A model generated the notes under the pieces. It saw nothing but the letters and a program-made list of their open reading frames with translations, made no database searches and was not told the DNA's origin. Below, piece by piece: positions 9,386-18,333 of a DNA stretch of 64,000 bases (its first letter is position 1; every line of letters starts with the position of its first letter). This stretch comes from Algoriphagus sp. AGSA1. GTDB lineage: Bacteria > Bacteroidota > Bacteroidia > Cytophagales > Cyclobacteriaceae. The stretch lies in NCBI RefSeq assembly GCF_021390545.1, contig NZ_JAJUWR010000002.1:205535-269534 (forward strand), written 5' to 3'. Both the position numbers and the translations under genes were made by a program.

Positions 9386-11476
9386 ATGACCTGTTTTAAG
9401 TTTATTTCCTTGGGTTTTTTGTTAGTTTTATTCAGCCCGTTTGCTTTTTCTCAGGGAAAAGTAATTCTCAATGATTTTTCACCGGAAAATGGAGCTTCTG
9501 TGACCGAACAAGAGGGTATGGTCGAAGTATCTTGGCCTACGGGATCCCGTGAAAAAGGTGTGCTACGACTTGATATGCGTGCAGAATTTCCACTTTTCAG
9601 TGCTATACAACTGCAGAATCCCAGAGGCGTGTTTGACATTGCCCAAACTATTGACCCTCATTTCATTTTGACAGTAGGCCAGCGCGATCTTAGTAAGGAA
9701 AGTGGCTGGAATATCTTTTTTGACCGGACAGCCTACAATCCCCACGAAGCTTTTCCTGTTTCTTTGGACAAAAAACAACTTCATGTCAGTAGCCAAGGCC
9801 AGAGGACGGTTATCAGGGTGGACGCTATGCATGCAGGGGATTTTAATGGCTGGCTGGAGATCACGCTTTATCACGGAAGTGCACTGATGAATATGGCAGC
9901 TGTGCTCAGTACTGAGGAAGATGCTAAGGCTATTATCTACGATGCAGGATTGGTAAGCAAGGAAAGGCCCTGGAAAGAGATTTTCTGGTCTGATACGGAT
10001 GGGTATCTGCAATCAGCCTCAGACATAGAGCTAAATCAGGCTGCGGAAAATCTTGCGGTGAGATACCGTACAATTATAGGCGAAAGTGAGCAGGGTAGTT
10101 TGGCGGTGTTCCCCGCCCCGCATCAATATTTTTACCCCTTGGACAATGCTTACAATCTAAAGTTTGTCTGGTTTGGAAGTGATTACAGGGCGCTGACAGA
10201 TGGGTTTGGGCTGGGGATCCGGCAAGATCTGATGGGTGACAATCGACATGTTCCCTGGTTCAATGCCCCACCAAACTCCCACCAACGCCTGAATTTCTTT
10301 GTGCTCCTAGCTGGCTCCAAAGACGGGCAGATCATGGAAGATGTGAAAGCTTATACGCATGGGGATCAGTACAAACCACTAGACGGTTATCGCACCATGG
10401 CAAGCCATTTTCACACGGAGCACATGGATGACATTCTTACCCACAAACCCGTTCCGGAAATTCCCGGCCACGTGAAAGCTCTGAGAAGCATGGGGGTAAA
10501 TATCATGCATCTGGGCGAATATCATCTGGCAGGTAATCCTCGAGATCCAGGGCCGAGAAGGTTGCCTGAACTGGAGTTGATGTTTGAAGAAAGCGCAAGA
10601 CTGTCCACTGGTGATTTTTTGATGATTCCCGGTGAGGAGCCAAATGTGCATTACGGTGGACACTGGATGAATATGTTTCCCAAGCCGGTATATTGGATCA
10701 TGTCACGGGAAGAGGGACAGCCTTTTGTGGAAGAAACTGAAGCTTATGGAAAAGTATATAGGGTAGGAAACAAGGAAGAGATGCTCCGGCTTTTGGAAGC
10801 GGAAAAAGGACTTGCCTGGGTCGCTCATGCCAGAACCAAAGGCTCTACTGGTTATCCTGATAGGTATAAAGAAGAGGTGTTTTTCAAATCTGACCGTTTC
10901 AATGGAGCGGCCTGGAAGGTGATCCCTGCCGATTTATCCCTTCCCAGCATGGGCAAAAGAGTACTGGACCTGATGGATGACATGGCAAATTGGGGAGAGC
11001 GAAAGTATGTGATCGCGGAAGCTGACCTTTTCAAATTGGAGCCGGATTATGAAATCTACGGCCCTATGAATATCAATTACCTACAACTGGACAAGCTTCC
11101 CAAGTTTGAGGAGGGCTGGCAATCCGTACTGGATGTCCTACAGACAGGGAAATTTTTCTCCGGAACAGGCGAAGTGTTGCTGCCTTCTTTCACGGTTAAC
11201 GGAGTAGAAAGTGGCGAGACACTGGCATTGGGAAGCAGAGGAAAAGCTGAAGTACAGGTGACGATAGACTGGACCTTTCCCTTGAATTATGTGGAAATTA
11301 TTTCCGGGGATGGAGAGCAGGTATATCGGGAGAAAATAGATATGAGTGATACCGGATCATTCGGTTCGCAGGATTTTGAATTTGCTATAGACCTGAAGGA
11401 CAGAAAATGGATCCGGCTGGAAGTGTGGGATGTAGCTGCCAACGGTGCCTTTACCCAGCCGGTGTGGCTTGAATGA
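9386..11476 (+). CDS. Secreted PHP/CehA-McbA-like metallohydrolase domain protein
   Basis: The 696-residue protein has a signal peptide (cleavage after AFSQ). An N-terminal beta-rich region (about 25-330) precedes a PHP-like region (about 340-600) with putative metal ligands in HFHTEH (about 343), HLGEYH, PGEEPN, WVAHAR and ITEAD-like IAEADLF. A beta-domain (about 610-696) closes it. PHP/CehA-like proteins hydrolyse phosphoesters or carbamates; the substrate here is unknown. It sits 9 bases after the GH43 gene, so it should be co-expressed with arabinan degradation. It might process a sugar ester or be a non-catalytic relative. The fold assignment rests on the HxH and acidic motifs only. Confidence 0.6.
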   Translation: MTCFKFISLGFLLVLFSPFAFSQGKVILNDFSPENGASVTEQEGMVEVSWPTGSREKGVLRLDMRAEFPLFSAIQLQNPRGVFDIAQTIDPHFILTVGQRDLSKESGWNIFFDRTAYNPHEAFPVSLDKKQLHVSSQGQRTVIRVDAMHAGDFNGWLEITLYHGSALMNMAAVLSTEEDAKAIIYDAGLVSKERPWKEIFWSDTDGYLQSASDIELNQAAENLAVRYRTIIGESEQGSLAVFPAPHQYFYPLDNAYNLKFVWFGSDYRALTDGFGLGIRQDLMGDNRHVPWFNAPPNSHQRLNFFVLLAGSKDGQIMEDVKAYTHGDQYKPLDGYRTMASHFHTEHMDDILTHKPVPEIPGHVKALRSMGVNIMHLGEYHLAGNPRDPGPRRLPELELMFEESARLSTGDFLMIPGEEPNVHYGGHWMNMFPKPVYWIMSREEGQPFVEETEAYGKVYRVGNKEEMLRLLEAEKGLAWVAHARTKGSTGYPDRYKEEVFFKSDRFNGAAWKVIPADLSLPSMGKRVLDLMDDMANWGERKYVIAEADLFKLEPDYEIYGPMNINYLQLDKLPKFEEGWQSVLDVLQTGKFFSGTGEVLLPSFTVNGVESGETLALGSRGKAEVQVTIDWTFPLNYVEIISGDGEQVYREKIDMSDTGSFGSQDFEFAIDLKDRKWIRLEVWDVAANGAFTQPVWLE

Positions 11477-11500
11477 GGGTTGTGTTCTGGGAATTCATTA

Positions 11501-12265
11501 CTATATCCAGCCTTTTTCCAGCCCTAACTTGAGCAGATCAAGCACATTGTGAGTATTGGTTTTCGTTAGAATATTTTTCCGGTGGCTGGCGATTGTACTT
11601 TTGCTTACATTCAGCATCATCGCAATATCATTGGAAGTCTTATTCGCAAGCATTAGATCTAACACTTGCTTCTCACGTTTGGTAAACAGCTCTTTCTGAG
11701 GTTCGAGTTTTCGGATAGGTTTTACATCAACATAGGATGGTTCCCCTTCAAGGCCAATGAATGACAAGACCATTTTATTGTCTTTTTTAAGATGGGAAAT
11801 ATCCGTATGCACCACAAATGTCCGGAGTACAGCTCCGTCTTCATCACTTTGGATTGTAATAATTTGCTGTAGAATTCGAAGGTACTTCCCATTCTTTTTT
11901 CTGATCCTGTAATCATACCTGCTTTTATACTTCATTACTTTTTCTGGTGGGAGCTTAGACCAGAAATCTGTTACAGTTGCTTCAAAATCCAAAAACAAAG
12001 GCAAATCATCAGGATGGATTATTTGCATCAATTTAGCAAGCGTAAATTCCTCTGGCAGGTAACCCAATACATGCTGTATCGCCTGATTGGTATATTCGAT
12101 TGTCATTTCCGGTGGATTGAATACCATATAGTAATACTCCCCAACATTGAAAATATTGAGTAATTTCTTATAAAGTTCGATCTCTAGCTTGAGGTCACCC
12201 GGTGTTTTATGTTGTGCTATTTCCTTCCAGATTTTCTGGGCATGGTCTAAAATAAGCTTATCCAT
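11501..12265 (-). CDS. PAS-domain LuxR-type transcriptional regulator
   Basis: The 254-residue protein has a PAS/PAC module (about 45-165; EFTLAKLMQIIHPDDLPLF and KYKSRYDYRIRKKNGKYLRILQQ are typical PAS3 and PAC strings). A C-terminal LuxR HTH follows (about 190-254; LTKREKQVLDLMLANKTSNDIAMMLNVSKSTIASHRKNIL). No membrane segment or receiver domain is present, so it is probably a cytoplasmic sensor-regulator. It converges on the PUL with 24 bases between stops. Whether it controls the PUL or the unknown cluster at 12.7-16.6 kb cannot be told from sequence. Confidence 0.88.
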   Translation of the reverse strand: MDKLILDHAQKIWKEIAQHKTPGDLKLEIELYKKLLNIFNVGEYYYMVFNPPEMTIEYTNQAIQHVLGYLPEEFTLAKLMQIIHPDDLPLFLDFEATVTDFWSKLPPEKVMKYKSRYDYRIRKKNGKYLRILQQIITIQSDEDGAVLRTFVVHTDISHLKKDNKMVLSFIGLEGEPSYVDVKPIRKLEPQKELFTKREKQVLDLMLANKTSNDIAMMLNVSKSTIASHRKNILTKTNTHNVLDLLKLGLEKGWI

Positions 12266-12675
12266 TTCTTTGCTTGAAGATGATGCCTTGGCATTTAACT
12301 GTCTAGGAATAAAAACTATTTTCGGTTTTTATACTATTCGATTGCTGTGAAACACTCTTCCTAGGTAGGGGAAAGGAGCCTGAATCTTACTTCTCCCTGA
12401 CTTGATAGATGTTTCTTTTTGAGTTAATTATTTGTTTTACAGGTAGATATGTTTACTTCTGTGGTTTTTTCTGCACAAGGAATATCTTTCAACCCATCCA
12501 TTATTATTATTTAAGCGGTTTTTCAAAAAATCCCCTCTTGAGGGGATTTTTTGAAAAACCTATTTCTATAATCTTTGCACAGTCAGTTATTTTCCCTTAG
12601 CCGACCTCCGGATGGGAAAGAAGTTTGTCATCCCTCAAATCATCTGTACTTATCTACTGACCGATTTTATTTATT
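12266..12675. other. Intergenic region upstream of the PAS-LuxR gene and the unknown cluster
   Basis: No supported gene. Two structures are visible: an imperfect operator-like inverted repeat ATAAAAAC/GTTTTTAT with an 8-base spacer near 12310-12333, just upstream of the LuxR gene, and the long palindrome at 12517-12560. Confidence 0.5.
12517..12560. terminator. 44-bp perfect palindrome, terminator-like on both strands
   Basis: Two 20-base arms (GGTTTTTCAAAAAATCCCCT and its complement) flank a CTTG tetraloop. The A/T-rich outer stem gives U-runs on either strand, so it can terminate in both directions. It stands between divergent genes rather than after one, so a regulatory or REP-like role is also possible. 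Confidence 0.6.
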
Positions 12676-13341
12676 ATGTTGACGCCCATCGATAGATCTG
12701 CCGTATTTAAGAATTCTCCCGCTATTGATTGCTATGTCGCCTCCCTTCAGGCTTATTATTCACGGGAGTTGGAGGAGACTGATCTCGACTTTCCACGCTT
12801 TGACCACTGCAATCCCTTCAATAGCACACTAAAGGAGCCTTTGGGGTTCTCAGCCTTTGGATGGGCTGCCTCTACCCGAGCAGCCTATGAAAAGGAATTT
12901 CCTGCCCGATTGGCTTTGTTATTTGAAACGTTGGGCGCAGGCCAACCGATTCTTCTCCATTGGCTAAAAGTGGATCTTCTGTCAGAATACCCATTTGAAT
13001 CGCCCTCCAAAAGGGAAAGATTTAAGTCATACGGGGCAATCCATGGAGATTCAATTGGATATAGCTTCGAATTGATGGATTTTGAGGAGATATTCGACCT
13101 TTTCTTATTTCATGCTGACCATGACTCCCCTGGCTGTCTTCTTTTTTCTTCCACATCTGATATTTTCTTGGGGATGTACCTCTGTGATGACGGTAACATC
13201 CATTTAACCCATTATCAAAAAGATGAAGCCTATATCCGCACCTGTGCGGAATCCCTTGGATTCCTGGCAGGAGATCCGGCTTTACTCTGCAATACAATCA
13301 GTATCCATTTTTTAAAGGAGAGCTCATGCGCAACACAGTAA
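12676..13341 (+). CDS. Unrecognised 221-residue protein
   Basis: I do not recognise this family. The sequence is soluble and acidic, with no signal peptide or membrane helix. It has a hydrophobic, aromatic-rich middle (FEEIFDLFLFHADHDSPGCL) and ends in SSCATQ. The pattern of short aromatic strands around DIFLGMYLCDDGNIHLTHYQ is reminiscent of SMI1/KNR4-like immunity proteins, but no diagnostic motif is present. It precedes the coiled-coil and TPR/barrel genes on the same strand with a 64-base gap, so it may belong with them. The codon pattern and lack of stops over 660 bases support a real gene. Confidence 0.6.
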   Translation: MLTPIDRSAVFKNSPAIDCYVASLQAYYSRELEETDLDFPRFDHCNPFNSTLKEPLGFSAFGWAASTRAAYEKEFPARLALLFETLGAGQPILLHWLKVDLLSEYPFESPSKRERFKSYGAIHGDSIGYSFELMDFEEIFDLFLFHADHDSPGCLLFSSTSDIFLGMYLCDDGNIHLTHYQKDEAYIRTCAESLGFLAGDPALLCNTISIHFLKESSCATQ

Positions 13342-13405
13342 ACTTCTATGGGTGTAAACCATCCAATTTGATCCACTCCACAGACATTTTAAATAAGCAA
13401 AGAGT

Positions 13406-14968
13406 ATGAATAGAATCAGACTTAAATACAGGATAGGTGTTTCAATGGTGCTTTGGATTTCTATGGCTGCCGCTGTATCAGCCCAGACAGGCGGAGGGTC
13501 GGACTTGTCCAGTATTGAAAGCAAGGCAAACCGAATTCTTAGTTTACAGGAAAAAATAGAAGACCTTAAAAAGGAAATAACCAAGCAGGAACTGGAAAAA
13601 GAGGTGATGATTGAATCTGCGCGGCAGCGACTTGCCGACAAACTGGAGGAGATCGAGAACAGTGAATCCTGGAAAAACAGACGGGAATCTGCCCGGTCTG
13701 GCTGGGAAGAGAACAGTCCAGGCACATGCAGTGCAGGTGGCCCGCCCCCTATATGCACTGCCGATCACTGGCACAGGGTGCCATCCAGTGTGGCCTGGGA
13801 AAAATATGAGGAATATAGGGATGGCGTCCTGGAAGAATACCATGAAAGGATCAGGAACGCAGGTAAGGCACAGGAAGGTAAAATAGCGGATGCTAGCAGC
13901 GCAATAGAACAGGCATTGGATGATATTGAGCGGTTGAAAAGGGAAATCGTCGCCCACAGCAGCGATTATAAAGAGAATGTGGTCAAAACCGGGAAATCCA
14001 GGCATAGTGGGCCCATCCGTGAGCTGATGAGGTTGCTTGCCGAGAAGCACAATCTGGAAGACCGGATAGATGTGTACAATGTGAAACTGAAGGAACTGGA
14101 TGAGGAAGAAGACAAGACTGTCAAAGAAGCTAGGGAGAAGATCTCTCTAAAAATCGATGGAGAGAAGGCCAAGCTTCAGGATAGGATCGATGAGAATAAA
14201 AGCAGATTACAAAGGCTTTTTCAGGCTCAACAGGAACGGACTTCAAGTCTTCAGAATGAACTGCGGACCTGGAAATCCGATTTGTTCCAGCTGGAACTCT
14301 TGCTTCGGGATACATCAAAGTTGAAGGTGGGCGAGTATCCTCTGCTTATAGCTCAGCAAAAGCAGTTGGGAACCCAAATAAGGGAGGGAGAAGAGCGACT
14401 ACTTAAATTTCGGGACGAGTTTCAACAACAGGAAACTACCATCAAAGAAGAGAACACAGTTTTTTCTGATAAGATCTGGGATTATACCGCCAACCTTTCA
14501 CACTACCAGGATAAGGCAGTGCTGGCAATAGAAGATGCTTTTACTTCCAAACGAACAATTCTTCATCAGGGCAAAGAGGCTAGGATCGGAATGCTGAGGC
14601 AAAAGGCGGAGCTTCTCGCCGAAAAGACCGAACTGGCCAGACAGGATTTTATGACTTGGGCATCCCAGGTGGACCAGGAGCGGGTAAAGCTTATGAAAGA
14701 GTGCCAAAAAGTTGGCTGCAGTTGCTATGGCAGTGACACCTATGGTACCATTGTACTGAATTGGAACAATTCCTACGATTGTGTTGACACCATGGATGCC
14801 TCACGCTATGGGTCAGTGGGCATCTATGGATGCTCGGAGGAAAGTGCGGATTATCATCAGTTTTATGCCGCTTTGAAGGGCAACCTTTCCGATTCTGACT
14901 TGGCAGCTTTGCGGCGTTCTATCACAAAGTCCCGATATGACCTGATGTACAATACCCTAATCGACTGA
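13406..14968 (+). CDS. Secreted coiled-coil protein of unknown function
   Basis: The 520-residue protein has a signal peptide (cleavage about AVSAQ, residue 26). Long charged coiled-coil stretches follow at about 35-90 and 130-430, rich in E, K, R and Q with heptad leucines. Between the first two is a Cys/Pro island (SPGTCSAGGPPPICTADHW, about 98-116). Near the C-terminus is another Cys-rich segment (KKVGCSCYGSD, about 429-439), with further Cys in YDCVDTMD and IYGCSEES. These paired cysteines suggest disulphides in the periplasm. The stop is 1 base from the start of the next gene, so the two are translated together. Function unknown. Confidence 0.75.
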   Translation: MNRIRLKYRIGVSMVLWISMAAAVSAQTGGGSDLSSIESKANRILSLQEKIEDLKKEITKQELEKEVMIESARQRLADKLEEIENSESWKNRRESARSGWEENSPGTCSAGGPPPICTADHWHRVPSSVAWEKYEEYRDGVLEEYHERIRNAGKAQEGKIADASSAIEQALDDIERLKREIVAHSSDYKENVVKTGKSRHSGPIRELMRLLAEKHNLEDRIDVYNVKLKELDEEEDKTVKEAREKISLKIDGEKAKLQDRIDENKSRLQRLFQAQQERTSSLQNELRTWKSDLFQLELLLRDTSKLKVGEYPLLIAQQKQLGTQIREGEERLLKFRDEFQQQETTIKEENTVFSDKIWDYTANLSHYQDKAVLAIEDAFTSKRTILHQGKEARIGMLRQKAELLAEKTELARQDFMTWASQVDQERVKLMKECQKVGCSCYGSDTYGTIVLNWNNSYDCVDTMDASRYGSVGIYGCSEESADYHQFYAALKGNLSDSDLAALRRSITKSRYDLMYNTLID

Positions 14969-14969
14969 T

Positions 14970-16607
14970 ATGAGAATCTTTTTTACGCTTTTGGCAATCG
15001 TTTCCGCAGGGATGGTTTCAGCGCAGACTTCCGAATTTGTCCGGTTGGAAAGCAGGATGGCCGCACTGATGGAAAAAGAGCAGTGGGACGATGTACTGGT
15101 TCTCGGACCCGACTTGGTAATAGAAGAGCCCTTTCGCGGGGATGGCTATTATTACACGGCTTACGGCTTTATGAAAATCGGGGAATTGGAAAAGGCCGCT
15201 GACTGGTTGGAAAAAGCAAAAGGAATGTCGGACGAACAGCTGGATAAAAAAATCAGCGAGTTAGAAGAGCTTATAGAACGTACCGCTTTAGTTTCCGAGG
15301 CTGCCCAATGGCAAGAGCAGGGGCAGGCTGAAAAGTCGGCAGCCCAATGGGAAGAACTGTGGAAAATGGATAAATCCCAAATCGAGTATGCCCTAAATGC
15401 GCTGGATATTTATATCGTCACCGGTGAATACGAGGCGGCAATGGCAATCCTGGATGATCCCATAATCCAAAAAGACCCTTCGTCTATTCCCTTAAGGAAT
15501 GCAGTCAACAAGACACCGGAAATGCAACAGGTTCAAAAGTTCCAAGATGCGGTTAAATCCGGAAATGAAAGCCTTGCTTCAGGCAACTTTGCGCTGGCCA
15601 TGAGCAGGTTTAATCAAGCGCTTGAAATTAGACCCTCAGACCCCGATGCGCGGAGTGGTTTGGCAAAGGCGGCCGATGAGGAGGCCTGGAGACTGGCAAG
15701 GGAGACCGATACCATTGATTCCCTTGAGGAATACCTCAGTGGAGGTACAATTAAAAACCATAGGGGAGAGGCCGAACAGATACTGAGAAATTCCATGATC
15801 AAGTTTGGAGAGGAATACGCCATCAAAGGAGATGTGGACAGGATGGAATATTACCTGGATAAATTAAAGGATGAATATGCGCTGGACCAAGCCGATGTGG
15901 AATATGCCGATGGGCTACTCATCGCTACATATGAACGGGTGGCCAAAGCTAACAGCAGGGAAAAATACTATAATCCGCTCAGCAATGCCATCACCTATTA
16001 TAACAGGGCTGGGCAGCTGAACACGGAGGTTGACTACAGGTCAGAAATCCGTTCTGTAGAGAGAAGACTGAAGCGATACCATAGACCTGATCTCAATTAC
16101 CTGGCCTTTGTACACGATACAGTCACCAATATAGGGATAAGCTTTGGGGGATTGAAGAATAGAAAATTGGGATTTTACATGACCTATCGTCTGGACACCG
16201 ATGTATTGCTGTCCTCTGCCGACTATACCATGAACGAAGATGGATCCTTCTCGGGTCCCATGGAATATAGAGATGTAAGGGCTGAGGGCAATATAAGATC
16301 AGGGGCTATGGATGTGATTTTTGGCATGACCAAAAAGATAAGCTATCCGGTCTGGGTTTATCTTGGCGGAGGCATTAGCTATATTCGCGAGTGGCAGAAA
16401 ATGACGATGTATGATACAGATGGAGTACTTTACCAGACAGATTGGGTCTCTCTCACCGATAGAGAAGTTATAAAGCCCATGGTAGAAGTTGGACTGATTG
16501 TCAATGCGAAGCGGGTTCATTTCAGGGGAGGCGTTAAAACCATTGACTTTGAAAACTTGGAGGACTTTGCCCTGAGTTTTGGCATTGGGTATTCATTTTT
16601 TGAATAG
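14970..16607 (+). CDS. Exported TPR protein with C-terminal outer-membrane beta-barrel
   Basis: The 545-residue protein has a signal peptide (MVSAQ, about residue 19). TPR-like helical repeats span about 25-330, for example EQWDDVLVLGPDLVIEEPFR, SGNFALAMSRFNQALEIRPS and KYYNPLSNAITYYNRAGQL. A region of about 370-545 with alternating aromatic strands (ISFGGLKNRKLGFYMTYRL, PVWVYLGGGISYIREW, FALSFGIGYSFFE) ends in an aromatic residue, as outer-membrane barrels do. It follows the coiled-coil gene by one base. The two products probably meet in the periplasm, with the barrel as outer-membrane anchor and the TPR as docking platform. This is inference from domain order; the family is not named. Confidence 0.75.
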   Translation: MRIFFTLLAIVSAGMVSAQTSEFVRLESRMAALMEKEQWDDVLVLGPDLVIEEPFRGDGYYYTAYGFMKIGELEKAADWLEKAKGMSDEQLDKKISELEELIERTALVSEAAQWQEQGQAEKSAAQWEELWKMDKSQIEYALNALDIYIVTGEYEAAMAILDDPIIQKDPSSIPLRNAVNKTPEMQQVQKFQDAVKSGNESLASGNFALAMSRFNQALEIRPSDPDARSGLAKAADEEAWRLARETDTIDSLEEYLSGGTIKNHRGEAEQILRNSMIKFGEEYAIKGDVDRMEYYLDKLKDEYALDQADVEYADGLLIATYERVAKANSREKYYNPLSNAITYYNRAGQLNTEVDYRSEIRSVERRLKRYHRPDLNYLAFVHDTVTNIGISFGGLKNRKLGFYMTYRLDTDVLLSSADYTMNEDGSFSGPMEYRDVRAEGNIRSGAMDVIFGMTKKISYPVWVYLGGGISYIREWQKMTMYDTDGVLYQTDWVSLTDREVIKPMVEVGLIVNAKRVHFRGGVKTIDFENLEDFALSFGIGYSFFE

Positions 16608-17074
16608 GAATACGCCGGATAGTCAGTTGGTGATGAGGTTGCGAGGGGTGTATTCGAACTATACATGTAAGATGTCAGAGAGATAGAGAAACACCGCATT
16701 TATTAGGTGGGATCACCTGTTTTTATAGTTAATTATCGATATTGGAAACCGTAATCCTCATCAAGATTACTTGGGTTTTCTTGATGTTTTTATAACCCGA
16801 TGATATTCAGGTGTATTAACACTAAAAATTTAACATACAAAAACCGGGAAAAGCTGGAAACAGTCGGTTTCAGGATTTTTATATTATGTTTTTGTTAAAC
16901 TACCATTGGTTAACAGTGAGTTAAGTAGATTGCAAGGAGCCTTAGGTATTATGCTATGCCATTTGATAAACATTCATTTATCTCCATGCAGCATGGCTCT
17001 TCACATTGATCCGCTCTATGCGTTCAAAGAAATTGTTTTGCATGTCCGCATCAAAAAAACTTATCATTGTGTGT
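16608..17074. other. Intergenic region with a gene-like 33-nt relic
   Basis: No supported gene in 467 bases between the TPR/barrel gene and the convergent sigma-factor gene. It contains the 33-nt segment at 16741-16773 that nearly matches codons in the hydrolase gene at 22.2 kb. The rest is AT-rich with no clear hairpin terminator. Confidence 0.5.
16741..16773 (+). pseudogene. 33-nt relic matching the alpha/beta-hydrolase-like gene at 22208-22240
   Basis: 30 of 33 bases match 22208-22240. In the same frame it encodes IGNRNPHQDYL, against IGTRNAHQDYL in the mature N-terminus of the lipoprotein. No further match on either side is evident, so this is probably the trace of a lost paralogue. Confidence 0.45.
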
Positions 17075-18331
17075 TTATATTTGATAATCGTCGGGCATAA
17101 GTTCTTGCAATTTCATGAGCTCTTTTTCCAGCGTTTGTTTTCCGGATGTGGATTTAGTCAACTCCACCGCTCGCTTATAATGGTAGATTGATTTTCCAAT
17201 AGTGGATTTGGAATACAAATAGCCCAATAAGGAATGATAGTAGCTGTTTTCGTTCAGCTCTGATTTTTCAGCTTCTACAATTGCGCGTTTTTCACCATGC
17301 ACTTGTGAAAGGACATAAATTCTGTTTAGGGCAGTAATGGGGCTGTTGTCGATAACAATCAGCTGATTGTAGAGCTGCAGTATATTTCGCCATTTATTCT
17401 CTCCCTCGGTGGTATGCCAATAGGCTATTCCAGCCTCCAAATGGTATTTTGATATCGCCTCGCCGCCTGTTGCCTGAACCAGATAATAGTTCCCTCTATT
17501 GATCAGGGAGCTGTCCCAAAGGTTTCTGTCCTGATTTTCAAATAAAATAACTTCGCCGAAATCATCTGTTCTAGCTTCCAATCGGGAGCTTTGAAAGCAC
17601 ATCAAGGCCAGCAAAGCATTCACTTCAGAGGAATTAGTCAATGGGTTTTCGGTCAACAGCAAGGTCAAGCGAATAGCTTCAGTACAAAATTCCTTTCTGA
17701 TGGGCAGGGTGTTGGTATTAGAAAAATAGCCTTCATTGAAAAGCAGATATAAGGTTTTTAAAACAGTGGATAAGCGCATTTCAATCTCTTTTTCACCCAA
17801 TGCCCCCAATTGAAAACTGTCATCTCTAAGATTGGTTCTTGCCCTGTGAAGACGTTTTTTTATGGTTTCTTTTTTTGTTAAAAATGCATTTGAGATTTCA
17901 TCCACATTAAATCCGCAAAGAATCTGCAGGGCAAGGCAGATTTGGCTTTCTTTTGAGTTGGCGGGGTTACAAACAGCAAAAATCATTGCCAGCTGACTGT
18001 CGGAGATCAGCCCTTGGTGATCAAAAGATTCAGGTATTTCAACCAGATCCTGATATATGTGACTCTTGACCTGGGTTTCAAAAACAGTGAGATGTTTGAA
18101 ATAGTCCTTAGTCTTGTTTTTAGCTACTGTATAGAGCCAGGCAGTGGGGTTGTCCGGTATGCCCTGTACAGCCCATTGCTCAGATGCTTTAAGAAAAGTG
18201 TCACTTGCTATATCCTCAGCGATTTCAATGTGCTTTAAACCAAAATGACGGCATAATACTGCCGTCATCTTTGCATATTCCAGTCGGAAAAGGTGAGGGA
18301 TGAGTGCTATATGTGATTCAGCTCCCTTCAA
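17075..18331 (-). CDS. ECF42-type sigma factor with C-terminal TPR-like extension
   Basis: The 418-residue protein has sigma-70 region 2 (about 10-80; LFRLEYAKMTAVLCRHFG and PTAWLYTVAKNKTKDYF) and region 4 (about 120-170; CGFNVDEISNAFLTKKETIKKRLHRARTNLR). A long C-terminal helical region (about 185-418) carries the NEGYFS motif after region 4 and ends in TPR-like repeats. Ordinary ECF factors are about 180 residues; the extension plus a neighbouring YCII/DGPF gene is the hallmark of group ECF42, where the C-terminal part takes the place of an anti-sigma factor. It starts 2 bases after the YCII stop, so the two form an operon. Its targets are unknown. Confidence 0.9.
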   Translation of the reverse strand: MKGAESHIALIPHLFRLEYAKMTAVLCRHFGLKHIEIAEDIASDTFLKASEQWAVQGIPDNPTAWLYTVAKNKTKDYFKHLTVFETQVKSHIYQDLVEIPESFDHQGLISDSQLAMIFAVCNPANSKESQICLALQILCGFNVDEISNAFLTKKETIKKRLHRARTNLRDDSFQLGALGEKEIEMRLSTVLKTLYLLFNEGYFSNTNTLPIRKEFCTEAIRLTLLLTENPLTNSSEVNALLALMCFQSSRLEARTDDFGEVILFENQDRNLWDSSLINRGNYYLVQATGGEAISKYHLEAGIAYWHTTEGENKWRNILQLYNQLIVIDNSPITALNRIYVLSQVHGEKRAIVEAEKSELNENSYYHSLLGYLYSKSTIGKSIYHYKRAVELTKSTSGKQTLEKELMKLQELMPDDYQI

Positions 18332-18333
18332 TT

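Noticed and set aside
17060..17090. TGTGTTTATATTTG string resembling the end of a leader unit
   Set aside because: Only the AT-rich end matches; no MKSSM/GMII coding block is nearby, so the match is likely chance.
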